From Clusia tigrina (Eukaryota > Arthropoda > Insecta > Diptera > Clusiidae): a stretch of DNA of 64,000 nucleotides. The stretch is from positions 112,700,542 through 112,764,541 of the forward strand of contig OV050032.1 of NCBI GenBank assembly GCA_920105625.2, in the 5' to 3' direction. The first letter of the stretch is position 1; every line of letters begins with the position of its first letter. Made by a program: the position numbers and the translations under genes. The notes below the pieces were generated by a model, which was not told the origin of the DNA, searched no databases, and saw only the letters and a list, made by a program, of their open reading frames with translations. Positions 38,439 through 52,281 of this stretch are shown here, piece by piece.

Positions 38439-38702
38439 CTTCAAATGGCCTATACGGTACGTCCTACACCTATCAAAGTTTGCAACATACAATTGCTTGT
38501 AACTTTTTACTGGAGCATCATAAAACCTTGAAGTTTTGTAACAATAAAGTACTCGAGCCTCTTGTCAATTTAAGGCATCGCTCAAAGCTATGCTACCCTT
38601 GAGTCCCAAATCAAACACTGATAAAACTTCAATTGGCCCTAACTTCTATACGGTACGTACTGCACCTATCAAAGTTTGCAACATACAAATGCTTATAACT
38701 TT

Positions 38703-41700
38703 TTACTGGAGCGTCATAAAACCTTGAAATTTTGTAACAATGAAGTACCCGAGCCTCTTGTCAATTTAAGCAATCGCTCAAAGCTATGCTACCCTAGAGT
38801 CCCAAATCAAACACTGATAAAACTTCAAATGGCCTATACGGTACGTCCTACACCTATCAAAGTTTGCAACATACAATTGCTTGTAACTTTTTACTGGAGC
38901 ATCATAAAACCTTGAAGTTTTGTAACAATAAAGTACTCGAGCCTCTTGTCAATTTAAGCCATCGCTCAAAGCTATGCTACCCTAGAGTCCCAAATCAAAC
39001 ACTGATAAAACTTCAAACGCCCCTAACTTATTTACGGTACGTCCTACACCTATCAAAGTTTGCAACATGCAAATGTTTGTAACTTTTTACTGGAGCGTCA
39101 TAAAACCTTGAAATTTTGTAACATTAAAGTACTCGAGCCTCTTGTCAATTTAAGGCATCGCTCAAAGCTATGCTACCCTTGAGTCCCAAATCAAACACTG
39201 ATAAAACTTCAATTGGCCCTAACTTCTATACGGTACGTCCTGCACCTATCAAAGTTTGCAACATACAAATGCTTATAACTTTTTACTGGAGCGTCATAAA
39301 ACCTTGAAATTTTGTAACAATAAAGTACTCGAGCCTCTTGCCATCGCTCAAAGCTATGCTACCCTTGAGTCCCAAATCAAACACTGATAAAACTTCAAAT
39401 GGCCCTAACTTCTTTACGGTACGTCCTACACCTATCAAAGTTGGCAACATACAAATGCTTGTAACTTTTTACTGGAGCGTCATAACACCTTGAAATTTTG
39501 TAACAATAAAGTACTCGAGCCTCTTGTCAATTTAAGCCGTCGCTCAAAGCTATGCTACCCTAGAGTCCCAAATCAAACACTGATAAAACTTCAAACGCCC
39601 CTAACTTCTTTACGATACGTCCTACACCTATCAAAGTTTGCAACATGCAAATGCTTGTAACTTTTTACTGGAGCGTCATAAAACCTTGAAATTTTGTAAC
39701 ATTAAAGTACTCGAGCCTCTTGTCAATTTAAGGCATCGCTCAAAGCTATGCTACCCTTGAGTCCCAAATCAAACACTGATGAAACTTCAAACGCCCCTAA
39801 CTTCTATACGGTACGTCCTACACATATCAAAGTTTGCAACATACAAATGCTTGTAACTTTTTTCTGGAGCGTCATAAAACCTTGAAATTTTGTAACAATA
39901 AAGTACTCGAGCCTCGTGCCAATTTAAGCTATCGCTCAAAGCTAAGCTACCCTAGAGTCCCAAATCAAACACTGATTAAACTTCCAATGGCCCTAATGTC
40001 TATACGATACTTCCTACACCTATCAAAATTTGCAACATACAAATGCTTGTATCTTTTTACTGGAGCGTCATAAAACCTTAAAATTTTGTAACAATAAAGT
40101 ACTCGAGCCTCTTGTCAATTTAAGCTATCGCTCAAAACTATGCTACCCTAGAGTCCCAAATCAAACACTGATAAAGCTTCAAACGCCCCTAACTTCTATA
40201 CGGTACGTCCTACACCTATCAAAGTTTGCAACATACAAATGCTTGTAACTTTTTACTGGAGCGTCATAAAACCTTGAAATTTTGTAACAATAAAGTACTC
40301 GAGCCTCTTGTCAATTTAAGCCGTCGCTCAAAGCTATGCTACCCTAGAGTCCCAAATCAAACACTGATAAAACTTCAAACGCCCCTAACTTCTTTACGAT
40401 ACGTCCTACACCTATCAAAGTTTGCAACATGCAAATGCTTGTAACTTTTTACTGGAGCGTCATAAAACCTTGAAATTTTGTAACATTAAAGTACTCGAGC
40501 CTCTTGTCAATTTAAGGCATCGCTCAAAGCTATGCTACCCTTGAGTCCCAAATCAAACACTGATGAAACTTCAAACGCCCCTAACTTCTATACGGTACGT
40601 CCTACACATATCAAAGTTTGCAACATACAAATGCTTGTAACTTTTTTCTGGAGCGTCATAAAACCTTGAAATTTTGTAACAATAAAGTACTCGAGCCTCG
40701 TGCCAATTTAAGCTATCGCTCAAAGCTAAGCTACCCTAGAGTCCCAAATCAAACACTGATAAAACTTCAATTGGCCCTAACTTCTATACGGTACGTCCTG
40801 CACCTATCAAAGTTTGCAACATACAAATGCTTGTATCTTTTTACTGGAGCGTCATAAAACCTTGAAATTTTGTAACAATAAAGATCTCGAGCCTCTTGTC
40901 AATTTAAGCCATCGCTCAAAGCTATGCTACCCTAGAGTCCCAAATCAAACACTGTTAAAACTTCAAACGCCCCTAACTTCTATACGGTACGTCCTACACC
41001 TATCAAAGTTTGCAACATACAAATGCTTATAATTTTTTACTGGAGCGTCATAAAACCTTGAAATTTTGTAACAATGAAGTACCCGAGCCTCTTGTCAATT
41101 TAAGCAATCGCTCAAAGCTATGCTACCCTAGAGTCCCAAATCAAACACTGATAAAACTTCAAATGGCCTATACGGTACGTCCTACACCTATCAAAGTTTG
41201 CAACATACAAATGCTTGTAACTTTTTACTGGAGCATCATAAAACCTTGAAGTTTTGTAACAATAAAGTACTCGAGCCTCTTGCCAATTTAAGCCATCGCT
41301 CAAAGCTATGCTACCCTAGAGTCCCAAATCAAACACTGATAAATCTTCAAACGCCCCTAACTTATTTACGGTACGTCCTACACCTATCAAAGTTTGCAAC
41401 ATAGAAATGCTTATAACTTTTTACTGGAGCGTCATAAAACCTTGAAATTTTGTAACAATAAAGTACTCGAGCCTCTTGCCATCGCTCAAAGCTATGCTAC
41501 CCTAGAGTCCCAAATCAAACACTGATAAAACTTCAAACGCCCCTAACTTCTTTACGGTACGTCCTACACCTATCAAAGTTTGCAACATTCAAATGCTTGT
41601 AACTTTTTACTGGAGCGTCATAAAACCTTGAAATTTTGTAACAATAAAGTACTCGAGCCTCTTGTCAATTTAAGCCATCGCTCAAAGCTATGCTACCCTT

Positions 41701-42390
41701 GAGTCCCAAATCAAACACTGATAAAACTTCAAATGGCCCTAACTTCTATACGGTACGCCCTACACCTATCAAAGTTTGCAACATACAAATGCTTGTAACT
41801 TTTTACTGGAGCATCATAAAACCTTGAAGTTTTGTAACAATAAAGTACTCGAGCCTCTTGTCAATTTAAGCCATCGCTCAAAGCTATGCTACCCTAGAGT
41901 CCCAAATCAAACACTGTTAAAACTTCAAACGCCCCTAACTTCTATACGGTGCGTCCTACACCAATCAAAGTTTGCAACATACAAATGCTTGTAACTTTTT
42001 ACTGGAGCGTCATAAAACCTTGAAGTTTTGTAACAATAAAGTACTCGAGCATCTTGTCAATTTAAGTAATCGCTCAAAACTACGCTACCCTAGAGTTCCA
42101 AATTAAACACTGATTAAACTTCCAATGGCCCTAACTAATATACGATACGTCCTACACCTATCAAAGTTTGCAACATACAAATGCTTGTATCTTTTTACTG
42201 GAGCGTCATAAGACCTTGAAATTTTGTAACAATAAAGTACTCGAGCCTCTTGTCAATTTAAGCTATCGCTCAAAACTATGCTACCCTAGAATCCCAAATC
42301 AAACACTGATAAAACTTCAAACGCCCCTAACTTCTATACGGTACGTCCTACACCTATCAAAGTTTGCAACATACAAATGCTTGTAAATTT
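38703..42390. repeat. Zone C HOR copy 1, 3,688 bp (19 monomers)
   Basis: The next 3,688 bp repeat this block in the same order, including both 188-bp and 186-bp monomers, the aaagatctcgag monomer near 40,884 and the attaaacacttccaatgg-like segment near 39,966. The left edge is where gcttataac in this copy faces gcttgtaaa in copy 2, just before the shared 188-bp monomer. Confidence 0.85.
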
Positions 42391-45300
42391 TTACTGGAGC
42401 GTCATAAAACCTTGAAATTTTGTAACAATGAAGTACCCGAGCCTCTTGTCAATTTAAGCAATCGCTCAAAGCTATGCTACCCTAGAGTCCCAAATCAAAC
42501 ACTGATAAAACTTCAAATGGCCTATACGGTACGTCCTACACCTATCAAAGTTTGCAACATACAATTGCTTGTAACTTTTTACTGGAGCATCATAAAACCT
42601 TGAAGTTTTGTAACAATAAAGTACTCGAGCCTCTTGTCAATTTAAGCCATCGCTCAAAGCTATGCTACCCTAGAGTCCCAAATCAAACACTGATAAAACT
42701 TCAAACGCCCCTAACTTATTTACGGTACGTCCTACACCTATCAAAGTTTGCAACATGCAAATGCTTGTAACTTTTTACTGGAGCGTCATAAAACCTTGAA
42801 ATTTTGTAACATTAAAGTACTCGAGCCTCTTGTCAATTTAAGGCATCGCTCAAAGCTATGCTACCCTTGAGTCCCAAATCAAACACTGATAAAACTTCAA
42901 TTGGCCCTAACTTCTATACGGTACGTCCTGCACCTATCAAAGTTTGCAACATACAAATGCTTATAACTTTTTACTGGAGCGTCATAAAACCTTGAAATTT
43001 TGTAACAATAAAGTACTCGAGCCTCTTGCCATCGCTCAAAGCTATGCTACCCTTGAGTCCCAAATCAAACACTGATAAAACTTCAAATGGCCCTAACTTC
43101 TTTACGGTACGTCCTACACCTATCAAAGTTGGCAACATACAAATGCTTGTAACTTTTTACTGGAGCGTCATAACACCTTGAAATTTTGTAACAATAAAGT
43201 ACTCGAGCCTCTTGTCAATTTAAGCCGTCGCTCAAAGCTATGCTACCCTAGAGTCCCAAATCAAACACTGATAAAACTTCAAACGCCCCTAACTTCTTTA
43301 CGATACGTCCTACACCTATCAAAGTTTGCAACATGCAAATGCTTGTAACTTTTTACTGGAGCGTCATAAAACCTTGAAATTTTGTAACATTAAAGTACTC
43401 GAGCCTCTTGTCAATTTAAGGCATCGCTCAAAGCTATGCTACCCTTGAGTCCCAAATCAAACACTGATGAAACTTCAAACGCCCCTAACTTCTATACGGT
43501 ACGTCCTACACATATCAAAGTTTGCAACATACAAATGCTTGTAACTTTTTTCTGGAGCGTCATAAAACCTTGAAATTTTGTAACAATAAAGTACTCGAGC
43601 CTCGTGCCAATTTAAGCTATCGCTCAAAGCTAAGCTACCCTAGAGTCCCAAATCAAACACTGATTAAACTTCCAATGGCCCTAATGTCTATACGATACTT
43701 CCTACACCTATCAAAATTTGCAACATACAAATGCTTGTATCTTTTTACTGGAGCGTCATAAAACCTTAAAATTTTGTAACAATAAAGTACTCGAGCCTCT
43801 TGTCAATTTAAGCTATCGCTCAAAACTATGCTACCCTAGAGTCCCAAATCAAACACTGATAAAGCTTCAAACGCCCCTAACTTCTATACGGTACGTCCTA
43901 CACCTATCAAAGTTTGCAACATACAAATGCTTGTAACTTTTTACTGGAGCGTCATAAAACCTTGAAATTTTGTAACAATAAAGTACTCGAGCCTCTTGTC
44001 AATTTAAGCCGTCGCTCAAAGCTATGCTACCCTAGAGTCCCAAATCAAACACTGATAAAACTTCAAACGCCCCTAACTTCTTTACGATACGTCCTACACC
44101 TATCAAAGTTTGCAACATGCAAATGCTTGTAACTTTTTACTGGAGCGTCATAAAACCTTGAAATTTTGTAACATTAAAGTACTCGAGCCTCTTGTCAATT
44201 TAAGGCATCGCTCAAAGCTATGCTACCCTTGAGTCCCAAATCAAACACTGATGAAACTTCAAACGCCCCTAACTTCTATACGGTACGTCCTACACATATC
44301 AAAGTTTGCAACATACAAATGCTTGTAACTTTTTTCTGGAGCGTCATAAAACCTTGAAATTTTGTAACAATAAAGTACTCGAGCCTCGTGCCAATTTAAG
44401 CTATCGCTCAAAGCTAAGCTACCCTAGAGTCCCAAATCAAACACTGATAAAACTTCAATTGGCCCTAACTTCTATACGGTACGTCCTGCACCTATCAAAG
44501 TTTGCAACATACAAATGCTTGTATCTTTTTACTGGAGCGTCATAAAACCTTGAAATTTTGTAACAATAAAGATCTCGAGCCTCTTGTCAATTTAAGCCAT
44601 CGCTCAAAGCTATGCTACCCTAGAGTCCCAAATCAAACACTGTTAAAACTTCAAACGCCCCTAACTTCTATACGGTACGTCCTACACCTATCAAAGTTTG
44701 CAACATACAAATGCTTATAATTTTTTACTGGAGCGTCATAAAACCTTGAAATTTTGTAACAATGAAGTACCCGAGCCTCTTGTCAATTTAAGCAATCGCT
44801 CAAAGCTATGCTACCCTAGAGTCCCAAATCAAACACTGATAAAACTTCAAATGGCCTATACGGTACGTCCTACACCTATCAAAGTTTGCAACATACAAAT
44901 GCTTGTAACTTTTTACTGGAGCATCATAAAACCTTGAAGTTTTGTAACAATAAAGTACTCGAGCCTCTTGCCAATTTAAGCCATCGCTCAAAGCTATGCT
45001 ACCCTAGAGTCCCAAATCAAACACTGATAAATCTTCAAACGCCCCTAACTTATTTACGGTACGTCCTACACCTATCAAAGTTTGCAACATAGAAATGCTT
45101 ATAACTTTTTACTGGAGCGTCATAAAACCTTGAAATTTTGTAACAATAAAGTACTCGAGCCTCTTGCCATCGCTCAAAGCTATGCTACCCTAGAGTCCCA
45201 AATCAAACACTGATAAAACTTCAAACGCCCCTAACTTCTTTACGGTACGTCCTACACCTCTCAAAGTTTGCAACATTCAAATGCTTGTAACTTTTTACTG

Positions 45301-46266
45301 GAGCGTCATAAAACCTTGAAATTTTGTAACAATAAAGTACTCGAGCCTCTTGTCAATTTAAGCCATCGCTCAAAGCTATGCTACCCTTGAGTCCCAAATC
45401 AAACACTGATAAAACTTCAAATGGCCCTAACTTCTATACGGTACGCCCTACACCTATCAAAGTTTGCAACATACAAATGCTTGTAACTTTTTACTGGAGC
45501 ATCATAAAACCTTGAAGTTTTGTAACAATAAAGTACTCGAGCCTCTTGTCAATTTAAGCCATCGCTCAAAGCTATGCTACCCTAGAGTCCCAAATCAAAC
45601 ACTGTTAAAACTTCAAACGCCCCTAACTTCTATACGGTACGTCCTACACCAATCAAAGTTTGCAACATACAAATGCTTATAACTTTTTACTGGAGCGTCA
45701 TAAAACCTTGAAATTTTGTAACAATGAAGTACCCGAGCCTCTTGTCAATTTAAGCAATCGCTCACACCTATGCTACCCTAGAGTCCCAAATCAAACACTG
45801 ATAAAACTTCAAATGGCCTATACGGTACGTCCTACACCTAACAAAGTTTGCAACATACAAATGCTTGTAACTTTTTACTGGAGCGTCATAAAACCTTGAA
45901 GTTTTGTAACAATAAAGTACTCGAGCATCTTGTCAATTTAAGTAATCGCTCAAAACTACGCTACCCTAGAGTTCCAAATTAAACACTGATTAAACTTCCA
46001 ATGGCCCTAACTAATATACGATACGTCCTACACCTATCAAAGTTTGCAACATACAAATGCTTGTATCTTTTTACTGGAGCGTCATAAGACCTTGAAATTT
46101 TGTAACAATAAAGTACTCGAGCCTCTTGTCAATTTAAGCTATCGCTCAAAACTATGCTACCCTAGAATCCCAAATCAAACACTGATAAAACTTCAAACGC
46201 CCCTAACTTCTATACGGTACGTCCTACACCTATCAAAGTTTGCAACATACAAATGCTTGTAAATTT
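42391..46266. repeat. Zone C HOR copy 2, 3,876 bp (20 monomers)
   Basis: The offset from copy 1 is 3,688 bp up to about 45,680 and 3,876 bp after it. The 188-bp difference is one added monomer of the 8-bp-deleted class. After 46,266 the match to the unit start is lost (aataaagtaatcg instead of aatgaagtacccg). Confidence 0.85.
45660..45847 (+). repeat. Extra 188-bp monomer, present only in zone C HOR copy 2
   Basis: This monomer (gcttataac, aatgaagtacccg, agcaatcgc, aaatggcctatacgg) belongs to the same class as those at 38,676, 41,010 and 44,698. Copy 1 has nothing at the matching point (about 41,990). It has a private change, gctcacacctatg, near 45,772. Confidence 0.75.
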
Positions 46267-46649
46267 TTACTGGAGCGTCATAAAACCTTGAAATTTTGTA
46301 ACAATAAAGTAATCGAGCCTCTTGTCAATTTAAGCCATCGCTCAAAGCTATGCTACCCTAGAGTCCCAAATCAAACACTGATAAAACTTCAAACGCCCCT
46401 AACTTCTTTACGGTACGTCCTACACCTATCAAAGTTTGCAACATACAAATGCTTGTAACTTTTTACTGGAGCGTCATAAAACCTTGAAATTTTGTAACAA
46501 TAAAGTACTCGAGCCTCTTGTCAATTTAAGGCATCGCTCAAAGCTATGCTACCCTAGGGTCACAAATCAAACACTGATAAAACTTCAATTGGCCCTAACT
46601 TCTATACGGTACGTCCTGCACCTATCAAAGTTTGCAACATACAAATGCT

Positions 46650-47800
46650 TGTAACTTTTTACTGGAGCGTCATAAAACCTTTAAATTTTGTAACAATAAA
46701 GTACTCGAGCCTCTTGTCAATTTAAGGCATCGCTCAAAGTTATGCTACCCTTGAGTCCTAAATCAAACACTGATGAAACTTCAAACGCCCCTAACTTCTA
46801 TACGGTACGTCCTACACATATCAAAGTTTGCAACATACAAATGCTTGTAACTTTTTACTGGAGCGTCATAAAACCTTGAAATTTTGTAACAATAAAGTAC
46901 TCGAGCCTCTTGCCAATTTAAGCTATCGCTCAAAGCTATGCTACCCTAGGGTCACAAATCAAACACTGATAAAACTTCAATTGGCCCTAACTTCTATACG
47001 GTACGTCCTGCACCTATCAAAGTTTGCAACATACAAATGCTTGTATCTTTTTACGGGAGCGTCATAAAACCTTGAAATTTTGTAACAATAAAGATCTCGA
47101 GCCTCTTGTCAATTTAAGCCATCGCTCAAAGCTATGCTACCCTAGAGTCCCAAATCAAACACTGATAAAACTTCAAACGCCCCTATCTTCTATACGGTAC
47201 GTCCTACACCTATCAAAGTTTGCAACATACAAATGTTTGTAACTTTTTACTGGAGCGTCATAAAACCTTGAAATTTTGTAACAATGAAGTACCCAAGCCT
47301 CTTTTCAATTTAAGCTATCGCTCAAAGCTATGCTACCTTAGAGTCCCAAATCAAACACTGATAAAACTTCAAATGGCCCTAATTTCTTTACGGTACGTCC
47401 TACACCTATCAATGTTTGCAACATTCAAATGCTTGTAACTTTTTACTGGAGCGTCATAAAACCTTGAAATTTTGTAACAATAAAGTACTCGAGCCTCTTG
47501 TCAATTTAAGCCATCGCTCAAAGCTATGCTACCCTTGAGTCCCAAATCAAACACTGATAAAACTTCAAATGGCCCTAACTTCTATACGGTACGCCCTACA
47601 CCTATCAAAGTTTGCAACATACAAATGCTTGTAACTTTTTACTGGAGCATCATAAAACCTTGAAGTTTTGTAACAATAAAGTACTCGAGCCTCTTGTCAA
47701 TTTGAGCCATCGCTCAAAGCTATGCTACCCTAGAGTCTCAAATCAAACACTGTTAAAACTTCAAACGCCCCTAACTTCTATACGGTACGTCCTACACCTA
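46650..47800. repeat. Six-monomer cassette shared with the start of the zone D HOR
   Basis: This block matches about 52,687-53,837 at a constant offset of 6,037 bp. Shared markers are aaggcatcgc with gagtcctaaatc and gatgaaac, cttgccaatttaagc, caattggccc with cctgcacc, ttttacgggagcg, aaagatct, and tgctaccttagag. It is a lone copy well before the zone D HOR begins. The stretches 46,267-46,650 and 47,801-48,767 are ordinary monomers with no clear larger unit; one near 48,500 has a 7- to 8-bp deletion (gagtcaaacac). Confidence 0.75.
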
Positions 47801-48767
47801 TCAAAGTTTGCAACATACAAATGCTTATAACTTTTTACTGGAACGTCATAAAACCTTGAAATTTTGTAACAATGAAGTACCCGAGCCTCTTGTCAATTTA
47901 AGCAATCGCTCAAAGCTATGCTACCCTAGAGTCCCAAATCAAACACTGATAAAACTTCAAATGGCCTATACGGTACGTCCTACACCTATCAAAGTTTGCA
48001 ACATACAAATGCTTGTAACTTTTTACTGGAGCATCATAAAACCTTGAAGTTTTGTAACAATAAAGTACTCGAGCCTCTTGTCAATTTAAGCCATCGCTCA
48101 AAGCTATGCTACCCTAGAGTCCCAAATCAAACACTGATAAATCTTCAAACGCCCCTAACTTCTTTACGGTACGTCCTACACCTATCAAAGTTTGCAACAT
48201 ACAAATGCTTATAACTTTTTACTGCAGCGTCATTAAACCTTGAAATTTTGTAACAATAAATTACTCGAGCCTCTTGCCATCGCTCAAAGCTATGCTATCC
48301 TAGAGTCCCAAATCAAACACTGATAGAACTTCAAATGGCCCTAACTTCTATACGGTACGTCCTACACCTATCAAAGTTTGCAACATACAAATGCTTGTAA
48401 CTTTTTACTGGAGCGTCATAAGACCTTGAAATTTTGTAACAATAAAGTACTCGAGCCTCTTGTCAATTTAAGCCATCGCTCAAAGCTATGCTACAATAGA
48501 GTCAAACACTTATAAGACTTCAAACGCCCCTAACTTCTTTACGGTACGTCCTACACCTATCAATGTTTGCAACATACAAATGCTTGTAACTTTTTACTGG
48601 AGCGTCATAAAACCTTGAAATTTTGTAACAATAAAGTACTCGAGCCTCTTGTCAATTTAAGCCATCGCTCAAAGCTATGCTACCCTAGAGTCCCAAATCA
48701 AACACTGATAAAACTTCAAATGCCCCTAACTTCTTTACGGTATGTCCTACATCTATCAATTTTTGCA

Positions 48768-50617
48768 ACATACAAATGCTTGTAACTTTTTACTGGAGCG
48801 TCATAAAACCTTGAAGTTTTGTAACAATAAAGTACTCGAGCATCTTGTCAATTTAAGTTATCGCTCAAAACTACGCTACCCTAGAGTCCCAAATCAAACA
48901 CTGATTAAACTTCCAATGGCCCTAACTAATATACGATACGTCCTACACCTATCAAAGTTTGCAACATACAAATGCTTGTATCTTTTTACTGGAGCGTCAT
49001 AAGACCTTGAAATTTTGTAACAATAAAGTACTCGAGCCTCTTGTCAATTTAAGCTATCGCTCAAAACTATGCTACCCTAGAATCTCAAATCAAACACTGA
49101 TAAAGCTTCAAACGCCCCTAACTTCTATACGGTACGTCCTACACCTATCAAAGTTTGCAACATACAAATGCTTGTAAATTTTTACTGGAGCGTCATAAAA
49201 CCTTAAAATTTTGTAACAATAAAGTACTCGAGCCTCTTGTCAATTTAAGCCATCGCTCAAAGCTATGCTACCCTAGAGTCCCAAATCAAACACTGATAAA
49301 ACTTCAAACGCCCCTAACTTCTTTACGGTACGTCCTACACCTATCAAAGTTTGCAACATACAAATGCTTGTAACTTTTTACTGGAGCGTCATAAAACCTT
49401 CAAATTTTGTAACAATAAAGTACTTGAGCCTCTTGTCAATTTAAGCTATCGCTCAAAGCTATGCTACCCTAGAGTCACAAATCAAACACTGATAAAACTT
49501 CAATTGGCCCTAACTTCTATACGGTATGTCCTACACCTATCAAAGTTTGCAACATACAAATGCTTGTAACTTGAGTCCCAAATCAAACACTGATAAAACA
49601 TCAACTGGTCCTAATTTCTATACGGTATGTCCTACACCTATCAAAGTTTGCAACATACAAATGCTTGTAACTTTTTACTGGAGCATCATAAAACCTTGAA
49701 GTTTTGTAACAATAAAGTACTCGAGCCTTTTGTCAATTTAAGCCATCGCTCAAAGCTATGCTACCCTAGAGTCCCAAATCAAACACTGATAAATCTTCAA
49801 ACGCCCCTAACTTCTTTACGGTACGTCCTACACCTATCAAAGTTTGCAACATACAAATGCTTATAACTTTTTACTGGAGCGTCATAAAACCTTGAAATTT
49901 TGTAACAATAAAGTACTCGAGCCTCTTGCCATCGCTCAAAGCTATGCTACCCTAGAGTCCCAAATCAAACACTGATAAAACTTCAAACTAACTTCTTTAC
50001 GGTACGTCCTACACCTATCAATTTTTGCAACATACAAATGCTTGTAACTTTTTACTGGAGCGTCATAAAACCTTGAAGTTTTGTAACAATAAAGTACTCG
50101 AGCATCTTGTCAATTTAAGTTATCGCTCAAAACTACGCTACCCTTGAGTCCCAAAGCAAACACTGATAGAACTTCAAATGGCCCTAACTTCTATACGGTA
50201 CGTCCTACACCTATCAAAGTTTGCAACATACAAATGCTTGTAACTTTTTACTGGAGCGTCATAAGACCTTGAAATTTTGTAACAATAAAGTACTCGAGCC
50301 TCTTGTCAATTTAAGCCATCGCTCAAAGCTATGCTACAATAGAGTCCCAAATCAAACACTTATAAGACTTCAAACGCCCCTAACTTCTTTACGGTACGTC
50401 CTACACCTATCAATGTTTGCAACATACAAATGCTTGTAACTTTTTACTGGAGCGTCATAAAACCTTGAAATTTTGTAACAATAAAGTACTCGAGCCTCTT
50501 GTCAATTTAAGCTATGGGTCAAAGCTATGCTACCCTTGAGTCCCAAATCAAACACTGATAAAACATCAAATGGTCCTAATTTCTATACGGTATGTCCTAC
50601 ACCTATCAATGTTTGCA
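48768..50617. repeat. Zone D 1,850-bp unit, copy 1
   Basis: The block repeats at an offset of 1,850 bp up to about 49,790 and of 1,664 bp after about 49,990. It includes the 101-bp truncated monomer at 49,547 and a 186-bp monomer at about 49,845-50,030 that copy 2 lacks. Confidence 0.82.
49547..49647 (+). repeat. Truncated 101-bp monomer, copy 1
   Basis: The sequence runs from gcttgtaactt straight into gagtcccaaatc, losing 95 bp of the monomer. The trinucleotide ctt stands at both deletion ends in full-length monomers (aacttttt and acccttgag), so the joint shows microhomology. The downstream half matches the aaaacatcaa/ggtcctaatttc monomer type. Confidence 0.88.
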
Positions 50618-52281
50618 ACATACAAATGCTTGTAACTTTTTACTGGAGCGTCATAAAACCTTGAAGTTTTGTAACAATAAAGTACTCGAGCATCTTGTCA
50701 ATTTAAGTTATCGCTCAAAACTACGCTACCCTAGAGTCCCAAATCAAACACTGATTAAACTTCCAATGGCCCTAAGTAATATACGATACGTCCTACACCT
50801 ATCAAAGTTTGCAACATACAAATGCTTGTATCTTTTTACTGGAGCGTCATAAGACCTTGAAATTTTGTAACAATAAAGTACTCGAGCCTCTTGTCAATTT
50901 AAGCTATCGCTCAAAACTATGCTACCCTAGAATCTCAAATCAAACACTGATAAAGCTTCAAACGCCCCTAACTTCTATACGGTACGTCCTACACCTATCA
51001 AAGTTTGCAACATACAAATGCTTGTAAATTTTTACTGGAGCGTCATAAAACCTTAAAATTTTGTAACAATAAAGTACTCGAGCCTCTTGTCAATTTAAGC
51101 CATCGCTCAAAGCTATGCTACCCTAGAGTCCCAAATCAAACACAGATAAAACTTCAAACGCCCCTAACTTCTTTACGGTACGTCCTACACCTATCAAAGT
51201 TTGCAACATACAAATGCTTGTAACTTTTTACTGGAGCGTCATAAAACCTTCAAATTTTGTAACAATAAAGTACTCGAGCCTCTTGTCAATTTAAGCTATC
51301 GCTCAAAGCTATGCTACCCTAGAGTCACAAATCAAACACTGATAAAACTTCAATTGGCCCTAACTTCTATACGGTATGTCCTACACCTATCAAAGTTTGC
51401 AACATACAAATGCTTGTAACTTGAGTCCCAAATCAAACACTGATAAAACATCAACTGGTCCTAATTTCTATACGGTATGTCCTACACCTATCAAAGTTTG
51501 CAACATACAAATGCTTGTAACTTTTTACTGGAGCATCATAAAACCTTGAAGTTTTGTAACAATAAAGTACTCGAGCCTCTTGTCAATTTAAGCCATCGCT
51601 CAAAGCTATGCTACCCTAGAGTCCCAAATCAAACACTGATAAATCTTCAAACTAACTTCTTTACGGTACGTCCTACACCTATCAATTTTTGCAACATACA
51701 AATGCTTGTAACTTTTTACTGGAGCGTCATAAAACCTTGAAGTTTTGTAACAATAAAGTACTCGAGCATCTTGTCAATTTAAGTTATCGCTCAAAACTAC
51801 GCTACCCTTGAGTCCCAAATCAAACACTGATAGAACTTCAAATGGCCCTAACTTCTATTCGGTACGTCCTACACCTATCAAAGTTTGCAACATACAAACG
51901 CTTGTAACTTTTTACTGGAGCGTCATAAGACCTTGAAATTTTGTAACAATAAAGTACTCGAGCCTCTTGTCAATTTAAGCCATCGCTCAAAGCTATGCTA
52001 CAATAGAGTCCCAAATCAAACACTTATAAGACTTCAAACGCCCCTAACTTCTTTACGGTACGTCCTACACCTATCAATGTTTGCAACATACAAATGCTTG
52101 TAACTTTTTACTGGAGCGTCATAAAACCTTGAAATTTTGTAACAATAAAATACTCGAGCCTCTTGTCAATTTAAGCTATGGGTCAAAGCTATGCTACCCT
52201 TGAGTCCCAAATCAAACACTGATAAAACATCAAATGGTCCTAATTTCTATACGGTATGTCCTACACCTATCAAATTTTGCA
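50618..52281. repeat. Zone D 1,664-bp unit, copy 2
   Basis: This repeats 48,768-50,617 without one 186-bp monomer. At the joint (about 51,640) the sequence reads aaatcttcaaactaacttc, which fuses aaatcttcaaac of the earlier monomer with aaactaacttc of the later one. It also carries the 101-bp truncated monomer. Confidence 0.82.
51397..51497 (+). repeat. Truncated 101-bp monomer, copy 2
   Basis: Identical structure and joint to the monomer at 49,547, placed 1,850 bp downstream. The deletion therefore arose once and was copied with its HOR unit. Confidence 0.88.

Larger units (their letters stand above)
36901..48767. repeat. Zone C: satellite subfamilies with 188-bp monomers
   Basis: New features are the 188-bp monomer (8-bp deletion giving aaatggcctatacgg, seen from about 38,448 to 47,970), monomers with cgatacgtcc and caacatgcaaatgc, with aaagatctcgag, with caattggccc and cctgcacc, with gtatcttttt, and the combination gagcatcat with gaagttttg. 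186-bp monomers persist from zone B. Here the gtatcttttt variant removes the usual TAA, so the meaningless repeat frame runs to 79 residues instead of 72. No gene found. Confidence 0.85.
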
